A stretch of 64,000 nucleotides of DNA from Parelaphostrongylus tenuis (taxonomy: Eukaryota > Nematoda > Chromadorea > Rhabditida > Metastrongylidae), in the NCBI GenBank assembly GCA_019055375.1, contig JAHQIW010003952.1:186001-250000 (forward strand), in the 5' to 3' direction. Below the pieces are notes generated by a model, which saw only the letters and a list, made by a program, of their open reading frames with translations, searched no databases and was not told where the DNA came from. Positions 12,801-22,366 of this stretch are shown here, one piece after another. The translations under genes were made by a program, and so were the position numbers. Position 1 is the first letter of the stretch. Every line of letters begins with the position of its first letter.

Positions 12801-12975
12801 TACCAGGCATATTGATCACTACCATGCCGAGTGATCTTGTCACTGATGATACAGTGATTTGTTATACCTGTAGTGAAGTGGTCTTTTCATCTACGCTCAG
12901 TGTAACATATTCGTAGTTGATTCCTCCATATGCAGAGGTTGTTATATCTCCTTATAAGTTGGCTGAAACGACAAG

Positions 12976-13080
12976 CACCGTGCTACTGATGAGTCTGAAA
13001 GTCCCAAACGTACGTCTAGAACTATATAAGCACTATAGCAGACCTCATGAAAGGCTGAAAATATGTTATCAGGTTATACA
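12976..13080 (+). ncRNA. Hammerhead-like repeat copy, degenerate
   Basis: GUGCUACUGAUGA ends at 12992. The GAAA box reads CAAA (13005-13008) and stem II is weak. Stem III ACGUACGU and the GUC triplet are kept (13008-13016), followed by UAGAAC and the shared tail (AUAUAAGCAC, then ACCUCAUGAAAGGCUGAAAA). Confidence 0.5.
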
Positions 13081-13263
13081 GCGTTATAAACGGGACAAAA
13101 CATAGTCGAGTATAAGGATAGAAATAGAAGTTTTTTATTTTTTTCAAATAGAAAAACAGTTATTAGGAAGAAAAAACCAGACTATGATGAATCAGAAACT
13201 CGCACGAAAAATATGCAACGATAGACGACCCAACTGAGGCGTTCGTTGATTATCTGCAGGAGA

Positions 13264-13341
13264 GTGTTGGGAAGAAGGTCGAGTCAGATCACTAATTCCT
13301 GATAGAGCGCAAGACTTACCACTCAACCACTGGTCCAACAC
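13264..13341 (-). repeat. tRNA-like sequence (pseudo-tRNA or SINE head)
   Basis: A 78-base unit with a perfect 7-bp outer stem (GTGTTGG with CCAACAC) and an A-box-like CAGTGGTTGAGTGGTAAG. The B box is poor, and the anticodon loop would hold eight bases, so it is probably not a working tRNA. Confidence 0.35.
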
Positions 13342-13879
13342 TGCTGATTTTGCTGTGTGATATTCCATGTTCTAGATATGAAACGCTATCGGTTTATGCT
13401 CAATAATTTGTTGTGGTGCATGTTATTACACCTGCGATCTCCATATCAGAACGAGTAGGGTAGTGCTTCGAAGCATGACGCAGTTGTGTGCATATCGATA
13501 TGATTGGATCCATTTCTTTTAATGAACTCTCGTTTATCCTATATTATCCGCTGACTTGGTCAGAGGTTGTTCCTGCACCTGCGTACATAACTCATATAAG
13601 CCAACTGGCCCCTCGCAGGTAAGCATTACGTGCCTTGAACAACTGTCTGTCACTCATCACAGGGTACTGTGCTGAACGGGAGCACTGTCGAACTCGATTG
13701 CCCTTCATCGCTCAAGAAACTACTCAACAGCCAGCGTCTGTGACGAGTGTGCCTCGTTCTTCATTCTGTTGTCGGCATCGTCACTAAATCTTCATCGTCG
13801 CTGTTTCCCAGAAAGCGATCAAGCTAGCTATTCTTGTTTTTACCTACAGGTGTAGCAAAATCCGATAGCATCTTTTAAG

Positions 13880-13960
13880 CCTTCAAAGGTCTGATATGGC
13901 ACTTATAGTGCTGTAGACATGCGTTTAAGCTTTCATATCGCTTCATCAGTAGCACATGAC

Positions 13961-14012
<52 letters not shown>

Positions 14013-14125
14013 CATGTGTTATTGTGCTGCTGGTGAAGCTTGCCATGAAAGCGGAAACGTACGTCGCACTACAAGATCCATATCGGACCTGTGAAGGTCT
14101 TGAAATATACTGTCAGATTACATTG
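13880..14125. repeat. Fold-back pair of hammerhead-like copies around a TA microsatellite
   Basis: The minus strand of 13880-13960 reads GUGCUACUGAUGA, a short stem II, UAAA for GAAA and an AUGUC triplet. The plus strand of 14028-14120 reads GUGCUGCUGGUGA, stem GCUU/AAGC, GGAAAC and ACGUACGUC. The two face away from a pure TA run at 13963-14011. The layout matches the 15.3 kb palindrome but is older and more diverged. Confidence 0.55.
13963..14011. repeat. (TA)n microsatellite
   Basis: About 24 uninterrupted TA units, lying in the centre of the fold-back pair. Confidence 0.95.
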
Positions 14126-14847
14126 AATTTTGAGCGGTGTCTCCAAAATCAGTCGCAGAGAAAGGTATAACAAAATGATTTATCGAATTTGCTTACGAAG
14201 AAATGTTCTCTTTTACGACTTATAATGTTTGAAGATTTGCAATAGTATGCAAGAATTTGATGTTTTCTGCATGAAACATCTCGGTATAAGTGCAGTAGGA
14301 TACCTATCAGAAGCAACTGGGTCGACAAAGACTCTGACGGGCCTCTTCAAAACCATCTACATATAATCTCATTGAAGTTGTTTGGAGAGGTGGGAGCAGG
14401 ATAAGGTAAATGAATTATGAGGTAGTCGACGAAAGGTATGAGTAGAAACATGAACTAGTATGAACATGAACTGACGGATAAATGTAACAATAAATACTAT
14501 CCATACTTGATTGTGGTGGAGATTCAGTGGTTTTTCTTGTGTGGTCCCTGCATTGTCCCGGGCAGTAATCCGATCGATGTCCATAGACGATTGGATTATC
14601 CTTAGCGGCGCACTGACCTTTGAGCTGTCACGCGTTGAACTTCCGAGTTGCGGCGCCATTTGCCCTTTGAAATGGCTTGTTGCACTTTAAGGTTCCGCGA
14701 AATGAACTTTAGACTGTGATCAATTGGTCTTCTGCCAACTTGTGTCTGTAAGTGACAAGAGCACAAAGTTAAAATCCTTTATAAGGGTTATACCGAACAA
14801 TGAAGTGGTACCACCAAACAACCTAATATACGTACATTGCTATAATA

Positions 14848-15243
14848 TATAATAATTAATAGTGATTAATAATAATAATAATTATTATTATTATTATTAT
14901 AAATAATGAATAATAGTAATAATAGGAGATAATAATTAATAATAATAATAATAACAAGGAATGATAATAATAATGAATAAATAATAATAATAATAAATAA
15001 TAATGATAATAAATAATAATGATAATAAATAATATCAATAATAATAAATAATAACAAATAGTAATAATAATAAATAATAATAAATAATAATAAATAACAG
15101 TAATAATTAATAATAATAAAAATAATAATAACAATAATAATAGTAAATAATAATAGATAATAATAATAATAATAATGAATAGATAACAATAATAATAAAT
15201 AATATAAATAACAATAAAAATAATAATCATTATAAATAACAAT
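14848..15243. repeat. (AAT)n imperfect microsatellite
   Basis: Nearly 400 bases of AAT/AATA units with scattered substitutions, continuing after the palindrome at 15539-15605. The reading frames across it (poly-Ile/Tyr/Leu) are low-complexity artefacts. Confidence 0.95.
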
Positions 15244-15331
15244 ACCTCTGCTATCGACCGCTCTATTACAGACCCGCTCAAAATGATTTAATCTGATAAG
15301 GATATTACATATTTTGAGCCGATAGGTCTAG

Positions 15332-15379
15332 TGCTATATAGGCGCCTATTTCGTCCTATTGGGACTCATCACTAGCACC
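15332..15379 (-). ncRNA. Hammerhead motif in the left palindrome arm, one core base changed
   Basis: Read on the minus strand, this arm repeats the full motif of the right arm (stem I, GUCC/GGAC stem II, GAAA, loopless stem III, AUA). The first core base is G instead of C (GUGAUGA for CUGAUGA). C3 pairs with G8 in known hammerheads, so this copy should be inactive. Confidence 0.6.
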
Positions 15380-15459
15380 CTCCCTCGGTTCCGTCTATCC
15401 CTTGAGGTGAAATAATCCTCTAAAGGATCACCTCAAGGGATCGACGGAACCGAAGGAGG

Positions 15460-15507
15460 GTGCTACTGATGAGTCCCAATAGGACGAAATAGGCGCCTAT
15501 ATAGCAC
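15460..15507 (+). ncRNA. Hammerhead ribozyme motif (type I, loopless stem III), full core
   Basis: Core CUGAUGA at 15466-15472. Stem II is GUCC/GGAC (15473-15476 with 15482-15485) closed by loop CAAUA. GAAA lies at 15486-15489. Stem III is the self-complementary AUAGGC/GCCUAU (15489-15500) with no loop. The cleavage triplet is AUA, predicting a cut between 15501 and 15502. Stem I is GUGCUA (15460-15465) with UAGCAC (15502-15507). Every invariant core base is present. A loopless stem III is known from minimal hammerheads in retroelements and tandem repeats, which often cut best as dimers. AUA is an allowed but usually slow triplet. Confidence 0.75.
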
Positions 15508-15605
15508 TAGACCTATCGGCTCAAAATATGTAATATTTTAATCAGAATAAATAGCAATAATAATAATAACCAATATTAATAATAAATAATAATAGTAATA
15601 CTAAT

Positions 15606-16646
15606 ATGTAGATGATTGGAATGTATGGTTATGTGAGCAAGACTGAATGAGATATATCGTCGTTGTGACGATACCATGAAAGCTGTAATTGACGGCACAT
15701 GACTAGGCGGCGGAGCCCGTTTGGGGTTGTTATGTTCGACACAGAGTACAAGCATTGGCGGCGGTAGCAAGTGGGTGACTATATTATGGTAGCAGTAGCA
15801 GTGGGGTCATTACTGAGTATATATGGGCAAAATCCCTTAACCGCGGGGTGAGCCGAGCATCGCCTGAGTTTGCTGCGCCATGTAAGTTATATGCTCCGCT
15901 CACGATTCTATTGAGTTCATCTGAGTTGTATGAACGCAACCTTATGATAGCAGTTAGATACACGACACCGGGACTGTGTAAAGAGAACAATAACGGATCC
16001 ATAGTGAAGTGAGGTGAGGTGGTCCGGATGATGTCGACTGTTGAGGTTGGTCGCAGCTGGGTGCCGCCCTCACCACTTTGCTGTGACGAAAGATTGCCGT
16101 TGGACCATTTCTGTCTAAGGTCCTCGATCGTCTGCGATGCCATTTACTCTCTAAGATCATGGACCATCTGCGTTGCCTAAATTATCATGTAATTCCCGAA
16201 ACGATGGTAAAGCTCCCTTGGGAGGTTTGCTATATTGAGTACAAGTGGATATTATAATAAGTTATCGCCCATAATAGACTAGAATAGACTCTCTTCTACA
16301 ACTTTAAGAAAATTTGATTTTCTAGGTTCATTAATAATAGAAGTGGCTTCGAATTATTAGTGATGCGGCATCGCATGCAATGTGCAGTATCATATATGGC
16401 AGGCAAACCACGCTTTGTTCCAACTAAAAATTGCCTTATCTGAAGATCTTCTGTCAATGTTTTACCACTTACTGACTATATGTCTCTCTCGTAGCTAGAA
16501 AATCTGAATCTTATTACGGAATTGCATCACTAAGACGATAACGCGCTTCGTCTGCAGAATGATAGGACTAACAGCCGCACGAAAATTACGCTATCCCGCT
16601 TCCCTATCAACGGCCGTGCCCAAAGGGTTAACCCTTTAATCTTTAA
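15606..16646. other. Intergenic, no gene seen
   Basis: GC content rises between 15700 and 16150, where minus-strand frames overlap (119 and 68 codons). Their composition is biased, and no family or splice support was found. Confidence 0.45.
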
Positions 16647-16957
16647 CATAACGTGTGTTTTTTCGAGATTATTTTGTGTACTCATTAAGGGCTACATAGC
16701 ATATTCACCTGATGAAGTCTATCGGCCGAAACTGTCTTCCAGTTGATGTAGAAAGTAACTAGAGTGAACTGCAAAAAAAAGCAGTGACAATATATTTTGT
16801 TGCTTGGTCACGTATTCCTTTTATCATTCAGGCAACCATTTGACTCCTTTTTGCTCTTTATAAAGCAGATTTCAGCAGGCTTTGAAACAACATCACAATA
16901 CCCAGCGCACGGAAGTCGCGTTACTTGGCTCTGCTTCACGTGCACGTACTAGAACAG
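16647..16957 (-). pseudogene. Decayed duplicate of the Ig2 exon pair of the adhesion receptor
   Basis: Bases 16828-16957 match the exon at 31011-31141 almost codon for codon: both read YVHVKQ.QV.RLPCAG and PAEICFIKS on the minus strand. Bases 16647-16783 match the next exon (30812-30951), and the intron between aligns too. The first exon copy still reads open. The second has stop codons (for example where the Ig cysteine strand should be), so the copy cannot form a domain. None of the flanking exons was recognised nearby. It is therefore a roughly 310-bp segmental duplication, not a whole-gene copy. Confidence 0.8.
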
Positions 16958-18394
16958 GTTAGAAATAAGGCATTCTGATAAGTGGTATCACTACTATTTG
17001 ACCTTCCTCAAAAGTGCAGGGAAGATCAACAACGGGAATAGGAACGCTATTACAAAAACGGTATATGAAAATACTGCATTTAATGGGGTGAGGATACGAA
17101 AGGAAACAAGGATCAAGGTGTTTACACAAATGTTATAGATTCACTGCTACTTTCAGTTTAGTTTTGTTCACCTCAAATGTCGATATGTTCTAATGAGGAT
17201 ATTACATGTTACACTGATAGCATAGCAGAATTAGTGACGAAAAAACGTTGACTGGACGAAATTAAATCCATCGCCGTGACACCCAGAAAAGAAATTGTTT
17301 CAAGAGACGAAGAGGTAGTGGTCAAGGAGCACCTCCACTTGCTATGCCATGAAAATCAGCAAGTGGTCAATAAATCAATATAATCTATAGCTCTATAACC
17401 CTGAAAGAAGTTTCACTATCGAGTCTGTGTTTTCCTGTTATGTGCTTGCTATTTTGTGTAGTCCAGTCACTAACACCACTTTTGCTAATTTCCTTAATAA
17501 TCGTCGCATTCTCGGCGCTGTAACAGCAGAAATGATTTATATTTCACATTCGGTCTACTTATTGCACGGTTAAGGTCTGTAAACGGCTATATCTGTTCGA
17601 CTTACATAAAATAGAGCACAAATAAGGATAAATTACTAAATTATGCATTTTCTAAAATATCAACGGCAACCATATTTTATTTACGCGCAAAACTCTTCCT
17701 AAACCCATAAGTATTCGTTCATAGACCCTTCATGGCCGACAGTAGCTATAAATAAAAAGTTTGATTCAAACCATGCATTTGAATAATTGCGCAGAAGAGA
17801 ATTTACTCACGATTATGCTAGTGATGCACGGCCGCAACAGGCTGCAAATGGTCGCACCGAAGTCCTTTGGAGAGCTAGGAAGCGAAAGAAATCAGAGGAC
17901 AACTCAACACTAATGTAGAATGAAAGATGAGGAGCAGTAGTCTGTCATATGGGTATTCTTTCGAAGGTGTATGAGTGTTACCGAAGGATCTCTTCTGATT
18001 CAGAAGTCTCACATGACTGAGAAAATATGAAGTGTAGAATGATGTGAACTAGCTTGCTTATGGCTGAAAATAAATGCTTTTTTCCCTCAAGATTCATGAT
18101 TTGACTACGCATCGTTATTATACAATGTCTAGAACGATATTAGTTCAAATGCGAAGATTATATGAATTGCATTATTGCATGCGTTGATGAAAGGCTGGAA
18201 GTGCTTCATACTTCAGTAAACCGACGATAAGTATATACTAAAAGACTGACAGCTCTCGCTGTTTAAAGTGACGTAACGAGAAGACTGGGAAAGTGCAAAT
18301 GAATACCTAATCAGCAATCAATCGAAGAACGCTGATGCAGCTTTTGTTTTAGACTATCACGCATCATAAATTTGCGGCTTCGCTTCAAGATCAA
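16958..18394. other. Intergenic, no feature seen
   Basis: Searched specifically for further duplicated exons of the adhesion gene next to the Ig2 copy; none was recognised. Confidence 0.5.
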
Positions 18395-18660
18395 AATGAT
18401 AAAGCTATCGGTGCTGATCAATCTCTGAGGAATGCGAATGCATTCGCCTTTATCAAGAGTCGTTAAAGGTGAATGAATGCATGTTTGGTTTTTACAATGA
18501 TTTGCAGTGACCTCCTGATGAATCAAGTCACGCTTTATCCTTCTAGACAAGCATAGTACCAACCTTCCGACCCCGAAGGTATGGGAGTGTTTAGCACGTG
18601 ATCGAACCACCGACCACATGTGTCGGAGAGCACGTGTGACTACTGTGCCACATAAGACCC
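18395..18660 (-). repeat. tRNA-derived SINE family B, copy 2
   Basis: The minus strand begins with ATGTGGCACAGTAGTCACAC and a B box GGTTCGATC, then GCTTGTCTAGAAGGATAAAG and GAGATTGATCAGCACCG, matching the 46.2 kb copy in order. Confidence 0.65.
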
Positions 18661-19284
18661 TGTTTCAAGATTACGGTTTGCGAATATCTCACAATGTTAA
18701 ATTGAAACAAGATCATAAGGTGCTTCGAGTGAGCGATAGTCGAACAAAAGTATTTATTGCTGTATAAGCAGAGAATAGAAGAACGACACATCAGTAACCG
18801 AGATTTCTGAATTCAGGTAGCGCAGACTTATAAAACTGGAAAAGATTTTATGTAAACATCTATGAAGAAGGAAAGAAGTGTTGCTCTCGTAGTCATTCGA
18901 TCATCTAAATTGTTACCTCTTCATTTGACACAACATCGTCGTTCTCATCAAAATACTCAAGTTCCAAAAACTGACGCGGTGCTCGAAACCGCACGGTTGT
19001 TAGAGGTCACTTCGACTATAAGTTTGCGACGATGGCACGTAAAATAGCGCACGGAACAGCACTGTCATGTTTGATAGAACACAAAATCATGAATTTATAG
19101 ATACCTTCCAACATTCTATCAGACTATATTGGATTTTGGAAGGTATTGTTATATGCCCGCCCAACAGCCTTATACAAGCCATCGACAATCAATCACCTAG
19201 ACTGCAACATTGAGTGATCCTTTCACTTAGTCTAGACTAATACATCTTCGGCACCACTAGTTTAGCTACAGAGGTGAGCCGTAT

Positions 19285-19385
19285 GATATGTAGTACTCAT
19301 GAGGCGTACGGGAACGCCGAAACGCACTACTACTAGAAAGCCGTATTAAACCTCATAAAAGGCCTAAAATATGCCGTCAAGGTAC
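19285..19385 (+). ncRNA. Hammerhead-like repeat copy with strong stem II
   Basis: CUCAUGA (one change from CUGAUGA), then stem II GGCGU/ACGCC, then GAAAC, near 19301-19330. The stem III / triplet region (CGCACUACUACUAG) is scrambled. The tail ACCUCAUAAAAGGCCUAAAAUAUG follows, as in the other copies. Confidence 0.45.
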
Positions 19386-20889
19386 ATAATACAATGGGCT
19401 TCTTCTCTTTTCATTCTCTTTCAGCAAAATTTTCTTGCTCAAGAGCGGTGTTTCCATTGAAGCAGCCATTTGTCTACAACCATCATTTTAATAGAATTGC
19501 ATAGCGCAGACGGATGTTGAAGTTCTATTAACACGCTCCCCAACAATTTTTCAAACACTGGCGATCCCATCATTGCCGATCTTTAGGCGTTCGAACGAAG
19601 GAATAAGATATTTCTTTCAGATTATGCTCCTTCTCAGGTCAGATCCACATTTTTCATGTTTACATGTTATTTAACAGCTTCTGTTGAATGAAAAACTTCA
19701 TCAAGGACTAACAATGATAGCGCAGAGAAACAAAGAAATGTAGCTCCAAGTGGAAAACAGCAAGGGAACTGGCAGCAAAATCATACTCATTCAATCGAAA
19801 GCCTGAATGTCGGCAATAATTTGATGGCCGAAATGCTGGACGACCCAATGGGGAGCGTGATAATGGACTTCAAGTCCGAGCAAGCAACATATTTTCAATG
19901 AAAATCATGGTCGAGGACAAATGGTTGCTCGGATGAAAACGCCGTTCATCAGCATTGAAAATTTTACTTGTAGAGAATGAAAAGGAAAAACCCCGCATGT
20001 ATCCATAACGCTGCGCTCTATGAATCATGGCCGACTGAGATAAAACTGTGATCTCCTGCAGCGCTCGTTGCAAGCCAATGGTCAAAGAAAACATCGTTAA
20101 GCTTGCATCTTCAAGAACGGATCAATTTGTCGAAGTGACCATTCCGACGGGGATTGAAGTGTTAAACGAAGAGATAGCAATTGAGATTAAATGATCACTT
20201 GTTGATATCTTATTTGTGAAGTAAAGAATATTGGAGTGTAGAATGACTTCAACCAACTTTCCTTCGAAATCGGTAGTACTAATCAATCACATATCACTTG
20301 TTGATCATGCCAGTAGCAGGAAGATGGTAAAAATAGATTTATTCCGCTAACTCTCGGCGCATTTTGACTTCTTCGTCGCTTTCTTACTCTTAAGGAAAAC
20401 CAATCTGCAAGAAGAAAGGAACAGGATTCCAAAACAACTACAGGTCGATGGATCATCAGTTCAGTTCATTACTCTAAAGGCGACAACAGATTTTGCACCA
20501 GCTCTCATCTTCCCACTTTTTTACTTTCCATCACGTGTGTATTTCTTACCATCAACTTCGTGCTACTGACCTGATATTAGATCAGCAAAGATTATACGAC
20601 TTTACATTGAGCAATTCAAATGAAGTAGCTGATAGTGTGGAAAATCGAAGAACGATTAGGAAGACACCGAGCATTTGAATGACAGAAATACGCATAAGAC
20701 TCAACTTCAAAGCTACGCAATGGCAAACGTAATAATAGTGGTACAATCCAAAGCTCCCTTCTGATAAACATGAGATCAACAGAGGACAATATGATATCAA
20801 AGAAGCCATCATGTGAGATGAAACTGTTCAAGTACAAGTTAATGAAGTGTACGCATAAGAGGAATGGATATTAAACTAAAGATCACAAC
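19386..20889. other. 3' flank of the adhesion gene
   Basis: Holds the presumed 3' UTR just below 20890; a polyadenylation site could not be fixed. No other coding exon was recognised. Confidence 0.5.
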
Positions 20890-22366
20890 TCATTCTACAG
20901 TATCACCTCTTTGCCCACACGAGTCAGAGGTGAGGAATGTCGTATAGGTTGACTTGAATGTTTGCAATGGCACTTTTGGTTGACCGTCAGTTGATGACAC
21001 CTGACTGTTTCGTGATACATATCGAACCCCCTGATCGCTTCCATCAGTCCTGATAACAAAATTGTCAGCATTCTATTCAAATATGTGGGAAATTCTCAAC
21101 AACTTCACATCTACTATTGTAGATTGTGAATGTATAATCAAACTTACGGTTGATTCAAAGGAGAGTCACAAGCGAGTTGGGTACTGACTAGTCCACTACT
21201 TGTTGTGTCGGTGAGTGATGATGCTGTTCCAGCAGAAGAAGAAAAAAGCGAATTTGGACATCTGTATCCCGCCAAGCGTTGCGAAGTGCTCATCTGTAAA
21301 GAAAAAACTTGCTCTGCTCAGCAAGGATTGTGTGTTTCCATGACATGAACAAGCTCCACGTTCTTCTCAGAAGTTCACATACTGCGCAACCGACCAGTTT
21401 TCTAAGTTTGATTTTGAACGCCTAAATGTGGTTACGTTGAGATAATACCACCCACGAACCTGAGGAGAAGAGAAAATGGCACTATTCTTATGGGAGAATA
21501 GGATTTCATGAGAGGTATCACTATCAGGCGTATGGCAACCGAGTGTCTTAGCTTCACACACTTCTGCACCTGAAACAAGAGCGAAATGAACAGTAAGCTA
21601 CTACTAGCATATAACTCCGACTGATAATTACCAGTTATCAAACAAGTTGGATCATACGTGGCGTCTTCGCAATCGTTGTTTAATGCGTTATCATCAATGC
21701 CGTACAAATTTGGTAGAACGTCGGAAAAATGAAATTTTTTCCGAACAGTTGAAGAGTTCTCGTCTTGCTGCTAAACAAAAAATGTTTTTAGGATAAAGAA
21801 ACTTATTTAGCTTCAGTGGCGCCTGATTGTAGCACGCCGAAGCAAAGATGAAATAGCTGATGTTGCTAGCTCTTTTTTTTCCACGTATTCATAAAGTGAG
21901 CAATTTGAGCTACTGTCTCATTAGAAAAATAGCAATTTCAACTCCAAGTACCTTAGCTTCCTCGAACATGAAGATTAACTCACAGCTTTCAAAGGAGAGC
22001 GTTCATCGATGAAATCAGAACCATATAGATCTACTGCATCATCGCCAATGCGAGATTTATGCACTTTTTGTTCGTTGAATATTCGATAGGAAGTGTCCAG
22101 AAATTTACCGTTAGCCGCTAAATAGATACTTCGTTCCTTGAAAAAAACTGCTGAATGCTCTTCGCGAAAACAAGAATTCAACGCACATTTGAACAAGGAA
22201 GCATCCCTGTTTTGTCCACGAAAACTGCAGCAAACGACACAGCAAATCAGAAGGACAAAAAGCGTGAGAAGAATACCAATAACAATTAGAGCCAAACTCT
22301 GAAGCGAAAACGTTCTTCCAACATATCTGCTAAAGAACCGAATGAATCCCAATCCATCGTTGAATC
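20890..22366 (-). CDS. Membrane helix and cytoplasmic-tail exons of the adhesion receptor
   Basis: Exon 21984-22366 carries about 23 residues of linker, a strongly hydrophobic helix ending in ICCVVCC, and the first part of the tail. Exons 21632-21770, 21460-21569, 21148-21293 and 20890-21049 complete the tail, which is rich in Ser, Thr and Asp and ends in SDSCGQRGDTVE. Two similar short motifs, DLYGSDF and NLYGIDD, sit on either side of one splice junction and could be tyrosine-based docking sites; this is inference. The canonical ankyrin-binding FIGQY motif of L1CAM proteins was not seen. The last acceptor is TTTTGTTATCAG, and the stop TGA is at 20890-20892. Confidence 0.8.

Larger units (their letters stand above)
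15293..15545. repeat. 253-bp near-perfect palindrome carrying hammerhead motifs in both arms
   Basis: Left arm 15293-15411 and right arm 15427-15545 are reverse complements with only a few differences, around a spacer of about 15 bases. AAT microsatellite lies on both sides (14848-15243 and 15539-15605), so the unit seems to have landed in or grown with that tract. Neither arm encodes protein. Confidence 0.9.

Noticed and set aside
13919..14170. 83-codon plus-strand ORF
   Set aside because: Half of it is an Ile-Tyr run from the TA microsatellite, and the rest crosses a hammerhead-like repeat.
14856..15281. Two minus-strand ORFs of 141 and 107 codons
   Set aside because: They read through the AAT microsatellite and are poly-Ile/Leu/Tyr.
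15784..16160. Overlapping minus-strand ORFs of 119 and 68 codons
   Set aside because: Compositionally biased, with no family similarity or splice structure that I could see.
16705..16740. CUGAUGAAG followed by GGCCGAAAC resembles a hammerhead core
   Set aside because: It lies inside the decayed copy of the Ig2 exon and aligns with coding sequence at 30.88 kb; stem II does not pair, so it is a coincidence.
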